This document shows positions 1-9,132 of a stretch of DNA of 64,000 nucleotides, one piece after another. This stretch comes from CAYZQH01 sp050300015. Its GTDB lineage: Bacteria > Pseudomonadota > Gammaproteobacteria > Pseudomonadales > Cellvibrionaceae. Position numbers and translations under genes: made by a program. How positions within the stretch are numbered: the stretch's first letter is position 1; each line of letters opens with the position of its first letter. The DNA is taken from positions 124,001-188,000 of the forward strand of contig JBNKWZ010000027.1 of NCBI GenBank assembly GCA_050300015.1. Reading direction: 5' to 3'. The notes beneath the pieces are model-generated. The model was not told where the DNA came from. It did not search any database and saw only the letters and a program-made list of their open reading frames with translations.

Positions 1-190
1 ATTGACACATTTTTAAACAGAAAAAGGTTCGTCGTAGGCCGTATGAGCCGCATGGGGCGTAGTTGCAGTCTTTAACCCGCGCTCCCCTCACTGCACCATA
101 CCCTCGATTAGCACTATCTGGTTTCGATCCGCGAGACCCTAAGCGCTCACTTGTACTGGCGCACACGGGCTACAGCGGGGGTAGGTAGGT

Positions 191-442
191 ATGATTTCAT
201 TATTCAAGCGCACTCACAACACCCTCATAATTTCTGCAGGCTTACTCATTTTGTGCTTAGCTTTAACTACGCCAGGACAAACATTAGGTACGCTAAAGCG
301 CCACGGCACACCGCCTTTGATTCCCCTTGCGTTATCACAAGCTGCAGTAGAGCACTCCGAAGAGATCGTGTTCACCAGCCGATACCTAAGGATTAACGAC
401 TACTTGTTTCATGGAGTTAACAAACTGATAGCCATCGCCTAG
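191..442 (+). CDS. Small putative secreted protein, function unknown
   Basis: An 83-codon frame opens with an N-terminus like a signal peptide: a short basic stretch (FKRTH) followed by a hydrophobic segment at about residues 12-28 and a possible cleavage after TTPGQ. A purine-rich GGTAGGT sits just before the ATG. The remainder (residues 30-83) has no motif I recognise. It could be a real small exported protein or the 5' remnant of a larger periplasmic binding protein that was truncated. It lies on the same strand as the chemoreceptor that starts 84 bases downstream. The evidence is only the signal-like start and reading-frame length, so this remains tentative. Confidence 0.3.
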   Translation: MISLFKRTHNTLIISAGLLILCLALTTPGQTLGTLKRHGTPPLIPLALSQAAVEHSEEIVFTSRYLRINDYLFHGVNKLIAIA

Positions 443-525
443 CGTCGAATTGAAGTCTAGGTGGGCGCACTCCAGGGCAGAGCTTGTAGCCCTGGAACTC
501 ATAACCGCCGCAGGAACTTTCAACA

Positions 526-2025
526 ATGATAAGACGTTCACTTTCAATCAAACTCATGTTCGCGCTATCCATCATTATGATAATGGTGGCAGGGTTGGTA
601 CTGGGTGTGAATTACAAAGTTTTGCAGGCCCGACAGCAAGTAAAATTTGAGCATGACATGCAGGCGAACATTGAACTGGCCAACTCCGCTTTTTTGGACG
701 CGGTTTTTGCCTACGATTTTGGCCAAATTGAAGCCATTGCCAAGTCTTTTGTGAATACGGATTTTGTGACGGACATTAAGGTATACGACCATCGCGGTAA
801 AGATTTAGCCTCTGCCACAACAACCAATACAGATGATCAGGCCTCCAAAGTGCACCGCGAAGGCGTAGAAATTGTCCGCAACGATGAGGTCATTGGCCGA
901 TACAACATTGTTTTCTCCACTGCCAGTATGCAAGCCATATTGGCCCACCAGATGATTACCAGCGCCATCGTCGTCATTATGTTGCTCATTGCCAGTTTAA
1001 CCACCGTTTGGGTGCTATCGCGACGCCTGGTGATTCACCCATTGGAGGAAATCTCTCAGTCGCTGAAAGCCATTGCCGATGGCGGCGGCGACCTCACCCG
1101 TCGCTTATCCACCGAAGGCGGTGATGAAGTGTCTGAGCTCGCGCATAACTTCAACCGAGTGATGGAGCAAATCGCCTCCATCATTAAGAACGTGATTGTG
1201 GTGACCGATAAGGTCAGCAACAACGTGGGCATCATGTCTGGCGCCACAGAATCCACGGTTGTCAGTACCGGCCAACAGCTAAAAGAAATTGAACAAGTGG
1301 CGGCGGCACTCCAACAATTGTCGCACTCTGCTGATGAAGTCGCCCGCCATGCGGGTGCTACAGCAGACCACACCAAAGAAACCGCCAAATTTGCGGAAGA
1401 TGGCGCTAAAGTGGTGTCCTCTTCTCACGAAACCGTGAGCCGCTTAACCGACCAGATTCAAGCTACGGCAGAGAAAATCAACACTTTAAAAACCAGTAGC
1501 GAAAACATCGGCTCGGTAATGGAGGTGATTCGTTCTATCGCCGAACAAACCAACTTATTGGCGCTAAATGCCGCAATTGAGGCCGCACGAGCAGGCGAGC
1601 AAGGGCGCGGCTTTGCCGTAGTGGCCGATGAAGTGCGGTCGTTGGCACAAAAAACACAAACCTCCACAGAAGAGATCGAGTCCATTATCATCCAATTACA
1701 GCGTGCCGCAGATGAAGCCCATCAATCTATGAGCACCAGTATGAGCTCTGTTGAAGAAACCATCGAAACGGCGAACAAAGTCAGCGAATCGCTGGACCGT
1801 ATCCGCACCAATATCGACACCATCAACGATATGAATCACCAAATCGCCAATGCGTCGAACGAACAAAGCTCGGTGGCCAATGAGGTCAGTAAAAACATCA
1901 CGGCGATTCACAGCCTTTCAGAGCAAGTCTCCGAAAACGCTGCGGTGGTCTCCAGCAGCAGTGCTCAACTGGAGTCCGAATCTGCCGAGTTGAAGTCGGA
2001 AATGTCCAACTTTAACATTCTGTAG
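526..2025 (+). CDS. Methyl-accepting chemotaxis protein
   Basis: Membrane chemoreceptor that senses a ligand outside the inner membrane and controls the CheA kinase. The 499-residue protein has a transmembrane segment at about residues 10-28 and a short periplasmic sensor of roughly 115 residues. A second transmembrane segment lies at about 143-165 and is followed by a HAMP linker (RRLVIHPLEEI onward). The cytoplasmic four-helix bundle carries the signature hairpin around residues 335-375 (IAEQTNLLALNAAIEAARAG, then GRGFAVVADEVR). The sensor has no recognised fold from its sequence, so the ligand is unknown. No other chemotaxis genes lie beside it, which is usual for an orphan receptor. The next genes are the his-tat block, about 110 bases downstream. 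Confidence 0.95.
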   Translation: MIRRSLSIKLMFALSIIMIMVAGLVLGVNYKVLQARQQVKFEHDMQANIELANSAFLDAVFAYDFGQIEAIAKSFVNTDFVTDIKVYDHRGKDLASATTTNTDDQASKVHREGVEIVRNDEVIGRYNIVFSTASMQAILAHQMITSAIVVIMLLIASLTTVWVLSRRLVIHPLEEISQSLKAIADGGGDLTRRLSTEGGDEVSELAHNFNRVMEQIASIIKNVIVVTDKVSNNVGIMSGATESTVVSTGQQLKEIEQVAAALQQLSHSADEVARHAGATADHTKETAKFAEDGAKVVSSSHETVSRLTDQIQATAEKINTLKTSSENIGSVMEVIRSIAEQTNLLALNAAIEAARAGEQGRGFAVVADEVRSLAQKTQTSTEEIESIIIQLQRAADEAHQSMSTSMSSVEETIETANKVSESLDRIRTNIDTINDMNHQIANASNEQSSVANEVSKNITAIHSLSEQVSENAAVVSSSSAQLESESAELKSEMSNFNIL

Positions 2026-2135
2026 CACCTTGCTCGAGACACGGATGTCTCAATCTCTTCGCCCACATTTGGCTTACCCTGTGCTAGCACCCAGCAATCG
2101 GTTAGACTTAGCTCCCCGCTAGACGAGAGCCGAGA

Positions 2136-2522
2136 ATGACACACGCCTTTTTAGAAGAAGTTCGCTGGAATGCCGATGGGCTGGTGCCCGCCATCGCCCA
2201 AGATGCTAAATCCGGCCAGATATTGATGATGGCGTGGATGAACCGCGAGGCACTCGCACAAACCATTGGCTGTAACCAAGCCGTCTATTGGTCGCGGTCT
2301 CGCCAACAGCTGTGGCACAAGGGCGAAAGCTCCGGCCATACTCAACAGATAAAGGAAATACGCTTAGATTGCGATGCCGATGTCTTAGTACTGAGCGTGG
2401 AACAAGCCGGTGGTATTGCCTGTCACACAGGAAGAGCCTCGTGCTTTTATCGAGTGTTTAAAGACGGCCAGTGGCACACGGTCGACCCTGTGATTAAAGA
2501 CCCAAACGAGATATATTCATGA
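2136..2522 (+). CDS. hisI: Phosphoribosyl-AMP cyclohydrolase
   Basis: Third step of histidine synthesis: opens the purine ring of phosphoribosyl-AMP in the cytoplasm using zinc. The 128-residue product matches the single-domain HisI length. It contains the family motifs WSRSRQQLWHKGESSG, RLDCDADVLV and ACHTGRASCFYR, which supply metal-binding Asp and Cys residues. The stop overlaps the start of hisE by four bases (ATGA), so the two are translationally coupled. HisI and HisE are separate proteins here, not fused as in enterobacteria, and are followed by tatABC, an arrangement known from Pseudomonas and relatives. Confidence 0.97.
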   Translation: MTHAFLEEVRWNADGLVPAIAQDAKSGQILMMAWMNREALAQTIGCNQAVYWSRSRQQLWHKGESSGHTQQIKEIRLDCDADVLVLSVEQAGGIACHTGRASCFYRVFKDGQWHTVDPVIKDPNEIYS

Positions 2523-2851
2523 GCGATCCTGTACTATGCCAGTTGGATGCCGTACTACACTCTAGAAAAGGGGCGTCCGCAGACAGCTCTTACGTGGCCA
2601 GTCTCTACCAGAAAGGGCTGAATAAGATTCTTGAAAAAGTAGGTGAAGAGTGCACGGAAACCCTGCTGGCGGCGAAGGATGCCGAGCAATCAGGCGATTT
2701 AAAGGATGTGATCTACGAAACCGCTGACCTTTGGTTTCACACAATGGTTATGCTGTCCCAATTGGGTGCCGATAGCAGCGCTGTCACGCAAGAGCTGGAA
2801 CGCCGCTTTAACCTTTCGGGGCTGGATGAAAAAGCAAACCGCAAACCGTAA
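2519..2851 (+). CDS. hisE: Phosphoribosyl-ATP pyrophosphatase
   Basis: Second step of histidine synthesis: removes pyrophosphate from phosphoribosyl-ATP. The 110-residue all-helical MazG-like protein shows the expected YxxxLYQKGLNKILEKVGEECTE stretch, in which the EExxE-type acidic residues bind magnesium, and a later YETADLWFH motif. It begins inside the hisI stop (ATGA overlap) and is followed 70 bases later by tatA. Length and motifs are normal for the family. Confidence 0.97.
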   Translation: MSDPVLCQLDAVLHSRKGASADSSYVASLYQKGLNKILEKVGEECTETLLAAKDAEQSGDLKDVIYETADLWFHTMVMLSQLGADSSAVTQELERRFNLSGLDEKANRKP

Positions 2852-2921
2852 CCCGGTATTGCAAGTAAGAAGTGGCTCACAAGCCGTTTCAGAATAAATC
2901 ACTTAACAGTAAGGTAGAACT

Positions 2922-3164
2922 ATGGGTATTGGTGGAATTGGCATTTGGCAACTCCTAATCATCTTGGTGATCGTCTTGTTGCTGTTTGGCACCAAGCGAC
3001 TTAAAGGTTTAGGCGGAGACCTGGGTAGTGCGATCAAAGGTTTTAAAAAAGCCATGACCGACGAGGAGATTCAGCAAGCTGAAGAAGCTAAAAAGGTCGG
3101 GCAGGAAGATGGCGAAACCGTCGAGGCTGAAACCAAAGAAACCTCAAAACCGGAAAAAGAATAA
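2922..3164 (+). CDS. tatA: Sec-independent translocase subunit TatA
   Basis: Pore-forming subunit of the twin-arginine translocase, which moves folded proteins across the inner membrane. The 80-residue protein begins with a glycine-rich start, then one transmembrane helix (about residues 6-21, IWQLLIILVIVLLLFG). The conserved FGTKRLKGLGGDLGSAIKGFKKAM hinge and amphipathic helix follow, ending in an acidic Glu/Lys-rich tail. It is the first of three tightly packed tat genes. At least two proteins in this window, the ABC binding protein at 34.6 kb and GH51 at 44.7 kb, carry likely Tat signals. Confidence 0.96.
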   Translation: MGIGGIGIWQLLIILVIVLLLFGTKRLKGLGGDLGSAIKGFKKAMTDEEIQQAEEAKKVGQEDGETVEAETKETSKPEKE

Positions 3165-3170
3165 GCTGCC

Positions 3171-3584
3171 GTGTTTGATATTGGCTTTTTCGAATTGATG
3201 TTAATTGCGGTGGTGGGACTTTTGGTCATTGGACCCGAAAAACTCCCTACCACTATCCGCACCGTCGCGCTTTGGGTCGGGCGCCTTAAGCGCAGCTTAA
3301 CCGACGCCCGCCAGGAAGTGGAAAGACAATTGGGCGCCGATGACATTCGGCGGCAATTGCACAATGAGAAAATCATGCACAACCTCGAAAAAATGCGCGA
3401 CGTGCATCAAGACCTCAAAGCTAAAATTGAAGCCTTTGAGGAGCCCGCATCCAACGTGATAGAGCATAGCTCACACGATGAGGGTGAGCACCACACGCAA
3501 AGCTCCGATCAAGGTGATTCAAACGCGCCAACCGAACACGACGATGGCAACCGGCCAACCTCCGAGACGCCCAATAAACCATGA
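3171..3584 (+). CDS. tatB: Sec-independent translocase subunit TatB
   Basis: TatB forms the signal-peptide receptor complex with TatC. The gene starts with GTG seven bases after the tatA stop. Residues 1-22 form the membrane helix (MFDIGFFELMLIAVVGLLVI), followed by GPEKLP, the hallmark that distinguishes TatB from TatA. A long amphipathic helix (about 25-90) and an acidic, His-rich disordered tail complete the 137 residues. The stop overlaps the tatC start by four bases. Normal in length and order. Confidence 0.95.
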   Translation: MFDIGFFELMLIAVVGLLVIGPEKLPTTIRTVALWVGRLKRSLTDARQEVERQLGADDIRRQLHNEKIMHNLEKMRDVHQDLKAKIEAFEEPASNVIEHSSHDEGEHHTQSSDQGDSNAPTEHDDGNRPTSETPNKP

Positions 3585-4351
3585 CAGACCCAAACGACAT
3601 CGACCAGGGGCAACCACTGGTTTCGCACTTAATTGAGCTGCGTTCGCGCCTGCTAAAAGCCTTTGCTTTGATTGTCATTTTACTGTTAAGTATGGTGTAT
3701 TTCTCGAACGAAATTTACGAGTTCGTGGCGCAACCCCTACTCAAGCACTTACCCGCAGGCACCAACAGCAGCCTGATCGTCACCGACGTCCCTGCGGCTT
3801 TTTTAACCCCGTTTAAACTGACGTTTTTTGTGGCCGTCTTTTTGTCTATGCCATTCCTGTTCTACCAGGTGTGGGCATTTGTCGCGCCGGCTTTGTACCA
3901 AAACGAGAAGTCACTGGCACTGCCCATTTTGTTTTCCAGTATCGTGTTGTTTTATCTGGGTGTGGCGTTCGCCTACTTTGTGGTATTTCCGCTCATTTTC
4001 GAGTTTTTCACCAGCGTAGCGCCGAAGTCGGTCACAGTGATGCCCGATATTACCTCGCATTTGAGCTTGGTCATCAAACTGTTTTTTGCCTTTGGTTTTG
4101 CCTTCGAAATTCCTGTGGCCACAGTGATCCTAATGGTAGCCGGTGTGATATCACACGAAAGCCTCGCGCAAAAGCGCCCCTACGTGGTGGTGGGCTGCTT
4201 TGTGGCTGGTATGTTACTCACACCGCCGGACATATTCTCGCAAGCCATGCTCGCCGTGCCCATGTGGGTTTTATTCGAAATGGGCGTATTTTTTGGCCGC
4301 ATGCTAACCACCCAAAGGGCCAAACAAGCGGCCGAGGAATCAGACAGCTGA
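3581..4351 (+). CDS. tatC: Sec-independent translocase subunit TatC
   Basis: Polytopic inner-membrane receptor for twin-arginine signal peptides. The 256-residue protein has six predicted membrane helices and the family's conserved N-terminal region (LVSHLIELRSRLLKA), the first periplasmic loop leading to FYQVWAFVAPALYQNEK, and FAFGFAFEIPV. The ATG overlaps the tatB stop. No tatD follows. About 250 bases of apparently non-coding DNA separate it from the convergent metallopeptidase gene. Confidence 0.97.
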   Translation: MTDPNDIDQGQPLVSHLIELRSRLLKAFALIVILLLSMVYFSNEIYEFVAQPLLKHLPAGTNSSLIVTDVPAAFLTPFKLTFFVAVFLSMPFLFYQVWAFVAPALYQNEKSLALPILFSSIVLFYLGVAFAYFVVFPLIFEFFTSVAPKSVTVMPDITSHLSLVIKLFFAFGFAFEIPVATVILMVAGVISHESLAQKRPYVVVGCFVAGMLLTPPDIFSQAMLAVPMWVLFEMGVFFGRMLTTQRAKQAAEESDS

Positions 4352-4603
4352 CACCCACTCTAGGAAGCCTATGACCAACACCAAATGGTTTCTGCACAAC
4401 CCTGAAAGATCGGCCGCCTGGACGCTTTGCACAATTGACAACCACAGGTTCTGAATGAGCAACGCATAACAACAGGTGGGCGTTGAGGTTTCACCCGGCG
4501 GGCCTTGCTCGTACAAAAAACTCTATTTTCGAAATAGCTTCTGGTGCTATCTGCAGACCACCCACTTAAGGTCTAAGCCACCATCAACATCGTGATAGGG
4601 TGG

Positions 4604-5671
4604 TTATTGTAAGCAGGTCACACAAGCCACAGCCACAGCCTGGCCCCTATGCTCGGAGCGCAACGGACGAGGTTTTTGATCCACACGCCGCATCGTAAGG
4701 TAAAGCTGTTTTTCTTGCTCGATGGTACGGTACTCGTGTCGATAGGGGTACACCCCACTGCCCATGGCAGCAAGAGCTTCAACACGCCCAACTTTGGCCT
4801 CTTCCAATACCGTTTTCACATGCAGTAATTCGTGCAGCAGTACGTCAGCAGGTGATGCATAGCAAAACGCAGGCTTATCCACACAGCCCCGATTGAATTT
4901 AAACTGTGCGCCAATGGCTGGATCGAAGGCCACCACAATACTGTCCACTTTAAATTGGGTGCCCTTAACAGAGGTTTGGTAGGCATTGGGTTGGTACATC
5001 AAAGACCACTCGTGGCGCTTCAAGTACGCAAACAATTCACGTACCTCAGGAAAACGACTGTAATAGCCCCCAAGCGCTTGGGTAACGCGTTGAACATCAA
5101 ATGGTGCCTCATTTGCAGCCAATAATCGCGCTTGGAGCAGCGATGCAATTTCCTGCGACGTACGATGCCCCGTACCCTTTATCGATGGCACCGAAGACAA
5201 AGCTGCCAATGGGTGAGATCGCTCGGGTGAAGACGGCATGGCCATCAGTGTCACATGACCATGTTGATCATCGCCAACCGTCGCAGTACTTTGCCCAAGC
5301 TCGCTGGACTTTGCGTTGACGGGCTCAGCACTGACGGGCAATGCTAACGCCACGTTGAGCGCAATCATTGGCAACCACACCGCTCGGCGACAATCACGGG
5401 CGGGCTTTAGGGATTTACGTCGTTCCGCCAACAACTGCACCCCAAGCTTTTGGGCGCGCAGGCAAAGCAACCGAAATACCCCCGGGTGACGGTGATGAAG
5501 GTCGGCACTGTGTACCCAAGTGCGTTTCCCGCCCACCTCACAGGGATGAAGCCAATCGCCCTGAACAACCCACGACCGCCGAGCGACGCAGGCCTCGTCA
5601 CCTAGAGGCCAGGGGGGATTATTCTCTCTCGTACTCGCGACCATCGCGTCGAACCCAGTTTCTATCGTCAT
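4604..5671 (-). CDS. Putative secreted zinc metallopeptidase (HELLH), M91-like
   Basis: The C-terminal half carries an HELLH zinc-binding motif (His280, Glu281, His284 in the longest frame) after a PADVL lead-in. It is followed about 35 residues later by a YRTIEQEK segment that could supply the third ligand. This layout resembles the M91 (NleD/HopH1) group, but I cannot confirm it without a search. A hydrophobic stretch ending LPVSAEP at residues 103-117 looks like a signal-peptide core. If so, translation may start at a GTG near 5440 or another internal codon rather than at the ATG at 5671. The Trp/Arg-rich region before it is open but has no motif I know. The gene stands alone between tatC and a GH3 gene. 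Confidence 0.6.
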   Translation of the reverse strand: MTIETGFDAMVASTRENNPPWPLGDEACVARRSWVVQGDWLHPCEVGGKRTWVHSADLHHRHPGVFRLLCLRAQKLGVQLLAERRKSLKPARDCRRAVWLPMIALNVALALPVSAEPVNAKSSELGQSTATVGDDQHGHVTLMAMPSSPERSHPLAALSSVPSIKGTGHRTSQEIASLLQARLLAANEAPFDVQRVTQALGGYYSRFPEVRELFAYLKRHEWSLMYQPNAYQTSVKGTQFKVDSIVVAFDPAIGAQFKFNRGCVDKPAFCYASPADVLLHELLHVKTVLEEAKVGRVEALAAMGSGVYPYRHEYRTIEQEKQLYLTMRRVDQKPRPLRSEHRGQAVAVACVTCLQ

Positions 5672-5912
5672 ACTGTCAGATTAGCAGTTGCTCCACCGCC
5701 AAGCGCTCACAAAATAGACCAATCGGTCATAAGGCATGCAAAATCCACCCCTGCAATGCATATTGACGATTTGCTCAAGTGGTGCCCCTGCACAAACCCT
5801 CAACCCGCTGATGTAATTTGCCCTGTATTCGCTACAATGCTCAACACTGTGAGCCGCCAACGGCCCTTCAGGTATTACACCTGATACAAACAATAACAAT
5901 TGGAGACTCGGC

Positions 5913-8471
5913 TTGAACATTCGACACCCCTCCCTCGTACTTCTAGTAGCGCTCACCTTGGGCGCTTGCACAAAATCCCCAGAGGTAAGTGCACCTAAGG
6001 ATGCGCCCGTGGGCCAAGACAAAGTCACCAAAGTCACCTGGCCCAAGGCGAACTCGCCTTTCCCCAAAACTTACTGGGACGGCGTGCGTGCGCGCGCGAA
6101 AGGGATTGTTGCCACCATGACATTGGAACAAAAAGTGGCGCAAATGACACAAGCCAACATTGACAGCATTACCCCCGAGGCGCTAAAGCAAACGCCCTTG
6201 GGATCCATATTGATTGGCGGCGGCGCCTTTTTAAATGGCAACAAGTACGCCAGTACGGAACAGTGGCTTGCCGCTTTGGATGACTATCACGCAGCCATCA
6301 CCGACACATCCACTGGTCAACCCGGCATCCCCTTGATGTGGGGTGTGGATGCGGTACATGGTCACAATAAGATTTTTGGCGCCACGGTATTTCCGCACAA
6401 CATCGGTTTGGGCGCCACATACAATCCTACGCTTGTCAAAACCGTCAGCAAAATCACGGCTGAACAAGTACTGGCCACCGGCATGGACTGGACATTCTCA
6501 CCCTGTGTCTCGGTGGTTAGAGATGACCGTTGGGGCCGCACCTACGAAAGCTACAGCGAATCACCCGAGTGGGTGAGCCAGTTAGGGGCCGCCAGCGTGG
6601 AGGGCTACCAAGGTGAACCCTCCACCAAAACCGTCCTGTCGCAAAACCGTATTGTTGCCACGGCCAAACACTTCATCGGTGACGGCGCCACCGAAGGCGG
6701 CGTCGACCGAGGGAATACCCTGGCCAGTGAAGCCGAACTGGCCTCTATCCACGCCCCCGCCTACAAAGCCGCTATTGAGAGCGGCGTTTTAACCATCATG
6801 GCGTCACACAACAGCTGGCAAGGTGAGCGTCTGCACGGTCATCGGTACTTACTCACCGACATTCTGAAACAGCAAATGGGCTTTGAAGGCTTTGTGATCG
6901 GTGATTGGAACTCCCACGCACTGGTGGACGGCTGCAGCAATGACCACTGCCCACAAGCGGTGAACGCGGGTGTGGATATGTTTATGGTACCCAACGACTG
7001 GCAAGCCTTCATTCAAAATACCGTAGCCGATGTCAACGCGGGGCGCATACCCGAATCACGCATAAACGATGCAGTGACACGTATTTTGTCGGTGAAGATT
7101 CATTCGGGCCTACTGGATGCCCCCAAACCTTCAGCACGCCCCTTAAGCGGCAAAACCGAGCTACTGGATCAACCCGCCATTCGCACCGTAGCGCGCCAAG
7201 CGGTGCGCGAATCAGCAGTGCTGCTCAAAAACAATGGTGACCTGCTGCCACTGGCACCCACCGCAAACATTTTGATGGCGGGGAACGGCGCGCACAATAT
7301 CCCCATGCAAACCGGTGGCTGGACTCTATCCTGGCAATCCACAGACACCTCAAACAGTGATTTTCCAAACGGTACATCCATCTACCAAGGGGTGAAGACA
7401 ATAGTGGAAAAAGCCGGAGGCAAGGTCACACTCTCAAAAAATGGCGAGTTTACTCAAAAGCCTGACGTGGCCATCGTGGTGTACGGTGAGCCGCCCTACG
7501 CCGAATGGCAAGGCGACCTCTCCCACTTGGCCTACCAGGCCAGTCAACCAGAAAACGCCAAACTGCTTGAGGCACTCAAAGCTCAAGGCATCCCTACCGT
7601 CAGTGTGTTTATGAGCGGACGCCCCCTGTGGGTTAACCGTGAACTCAATGCTTCTGATGCATTCGTTGCGGCCTGGTTACCCGGTACAGAAGGCGACGGC
7701 TTAGCTGAATTACTTTTGGCCGATAAGGAAGGTAAACCGCGTTATGACTTTACCGGTAGGCTCAGCTTTTCTTGGCCTGCAACCGCAGACCAAACGCCAC
7801 TAAACCCCGACACTGAAGGGTATGCCCCCTTATTTAAAGCAGGTTTTGGCCTCGATTACCAAACTTCCGTGGAGCTGGCACTTTTGCCAGCAGCGTTCTC
7901 AGCAACTGAGCTGACCTCAGCCAACGCCGAGTGGATGTTCGACGGCAAGGCCGTTGCCCCTTGGGAAGTTCACTTACAAACGCCAGCAACGCAAACCGTG
8001 CGCTATTTGTCGGGGCTTGCCCAAAATGGTGCCCTCACAGTGATCGAGGCCGATAAGGCCACTCAAGGCGACGCCCTCGGCGGTCGTTGGGATGGCTCTG
8101 CAGAAGCGACCCTCGCACTCTATAACCCTGGTGCTTACCGGTCTTTTAAAGCCTGGTTAAGTGAGAGCAGTGCCATCGTGTTTGATGCTCGCCTGCTCAA
8201 AGCCTCAGACAAACCCGTGGCCTTTTCGCTGGGCTGCCTGGGTGATGCCTGTCAAGCCGAAGTGGACCTGACCACACTGGTGAATACCTCACCACTCAAC
8301 GACTGGAACAGCTTGTCAGTGGCCCTATCCTGTTTTGACACAGACGCATTCGACTTCGACACTGTGCGCAAAGGGTTTGGCATCAAGACCCATGGGGTGC
8401 TTGAGCTGGACATTACCAACGTTCGCATTGAGCCCAACATGGCAGACAAGGCCGGTGTGAGCTGCCACTAG
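5913..8471 (+). CDS. GH3 exo-beta-glucosidase, outer-membrane lipoprotein
   Basis: Glycoside hydrolase family 3 enzyme releasing glucose from beta-1,4 or beta-1,3 gluco-oligosaccharides. Start is TTG with GGAGA about seven bases upstream. Residues 1-19 form a lipoprotein signal ending LGAC, and the next residues (TKSP) contain no Asp at +2, so it probably goes to the outer membrane. The (beta/alpha)8 domain contains GVDAVHGHN and, at FVIGDWNS, the nucleophile candidate Asp331. The alpha/beta sandwich domain follows (ESAVLLKNNGDLLPL to about residue 640). At 852 residues it is longer than a minimal GH3; the extra ~170 residues at the C-terminus match the ExoP/CelD-type beta-sandwich addition. 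A perfect 11-bp hairpin follows the stop. Confidence 0.93.
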   Translation: MNIRHPSLVLLVALTLGACTKSPEVSAPKDAPVGQDKVTKVTWPKANSPFPKTYWDGVRARAKGIVATMTLEQKVAQMTQANIDSITPEALKQTPLGSILIGGGAFLNGNKYASTEQWLAALDDYHAAITDTSTGQPGIPLMWGVDAVHGHNKIFGATVFPHNIGLGATYNPTLVKTVSKITAEQVLATGMDWTFSPCVSVVRDDRWGRTYESYSESPEWVSQLGAASVEGYQGEPSTKTVLSQNRIVATAKHFIGDGATEGGVDRGNTLASEAELASIHAPAYKAAIESGVLTIMASHNSWQGERLHGHRYLLTDILKQQMGFEGFVIGDWNSHALVDGCSNDHCPQAVNAGVDMFMVPNDWQAFIQNTVADVNAGRIPESRINDAVTRILSVKIHSGLLDAPKPSARPLSGKTELLDQPAIRTVARQAVRESAVLLKNNGDLLPLAPTANILMAGNGAHNIPMQTGGWTLSWQSTDTSNSDFPNGTSIYQGVKTIVEKAGGKVTLSKNGEFTQKPDVAIVVYGEPPYAEWQGDLSHLAYQASQPENAKLLEALKAQGIPTVSVFMSGRPLWVNRELNASDAFVAAWLPGTEGDGLAELLLADKEGKPRYDFTGRLSFSWPATADQTPLNPDTEGYAPLFKAGFGLDYQTSVELALLPAAFSATELTSANAEWMFDGKAVAPWEVHLQTPATQTVRYLSGLAQNGALTVIEADKATQGDALGGRWDGSAEATLALYNPGAYRSFKAWLSESSAIVFDARLLKASDKPVAFSLGCLGDACQAEVDLTTLVNTSPLNDWNSLSVALSCFDTDAFDFDTVRKGFGIKTHGVLELDITNVRIEPNMADKAGVSCH

Positions 8472-8477
8472 GCTTTC

Positions 8478-8505
8478 CCTATGGCGCCCACCCCGGCGCC
8501 ATAGG
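8478..8505 (+). terminator. Hairpin after the GH3 gene, terminator-like
   Basis: Perfect 11-bp stem (CCTATGGCGCC / GGCGCCATAGG) with a 6-base loop, starting seven bases after the GH3 stop. There is no T-run after it, so it may stabilise the 3' end or act with Rho rather than as a classical intrinsic terminator. Confidence 0.5.
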
Positions 8506-9011
8506 CCATCGAAACCCATAAACGGTTTTTACTCGGACCCGGTTCTCTAGCGTTATGGCCAGGTAAAGTAGAAATTTTTGACATAACAAATACCAATACC
8601 CACCAATGCAATTATGGAAGTGCCGACAAAATGGGCTTTTTGGTAGGTGAATGGCCCATATCCCTTTGCATATTCCAAAGCGTTTAGCTTTGACCAAAAA
8701 CTAGCATTTAATGTTTAGCTCGCAGACTAAAAAAATCTGAAAGGCCATCTACAATAATTAATAGCAGCAGCGGCGAGCAATAACGGTGTGGAGGTTGAGC
8801 TGTCTTCCTAAGTTGTCGCATTATTGTAAGCCGCACTGCCCCCTCTTTGAGCCAGCAGTACAAAGAGGACGAGGTGAGGTTAACGTCAGACGACCAAGCG
8901 TAGTAAGCAGTACTTGGTATGCAGTAGACGTTAGGCTCCTTGACCCTGGGCAGGTCTAAAACGCCTACGAATTCTCCCGCGAGATTCTCCTCAGTTAGTC
9001 TCCTGACCAGT
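8506..9011. other. Gene-free interval between the two GH3 genes
   Basis: About 0.5 kb without a convincing protein gene. The only frame over 100 codons (minus strand, 8708-9031) has no start signal or motif. The interval holds an attC-like imperfect palindrome at 8878-8936 and ends in a strong plus-strand intrinsic terminator at 9013-9037. This makes an untranslated transcript possible. Confidence 0.5.
8878..8936. repeat. Imperfect palindrome resembling an integron attC site
   Basis: Outer arms GGTTAACGTC and GACGTTAGGC pair over most of their length, and inner arms CCAAG and CTTGG pair exactly, across 59 bases. The right end GTTAGGC fits the attC core pattern GTTRRRY; the left end departs from RYYYAAC at one position. 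No integrase gene or second such site was seen, so it could equally be a stem-loop of an RNA or chance. Confidence 0.3.
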
Positions 9012-9012
9012 T

Positions 9013-9037
9013 TGGCCCCATTTGGGGCCATTTTTTT
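9013..9037 (+). terminator. Intrinsic terminator (plus strand)
   Basis: TGGCCCCA and TGGGGCCA form an 8-bp GC-rich stem with a 2-base loop, followed directly by seven T residues. It points at transcripts entering from the left, yet no gene lies in the 500 bases before it. It therefore either backs up termination of the upstream GH3 transcript or ends a small RNA. Confidence 0.8.
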
Positions 9038-9132
9038 GCTTCATCATTTCAGCCCCTGCGCCACACAAGCCCGTTCGCTTTGGGTACACTGTGCGCCTGA
9101 TCGATTCAGCACAAAATGGATAAGAGGTTGTC

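Noticed and set aside
8708..9031. 107-codon minus-strand frame between the GH3 genes
   Set aside because: It begins inside the plus-strand terminator, has no ribosome site and no recognisable motif.
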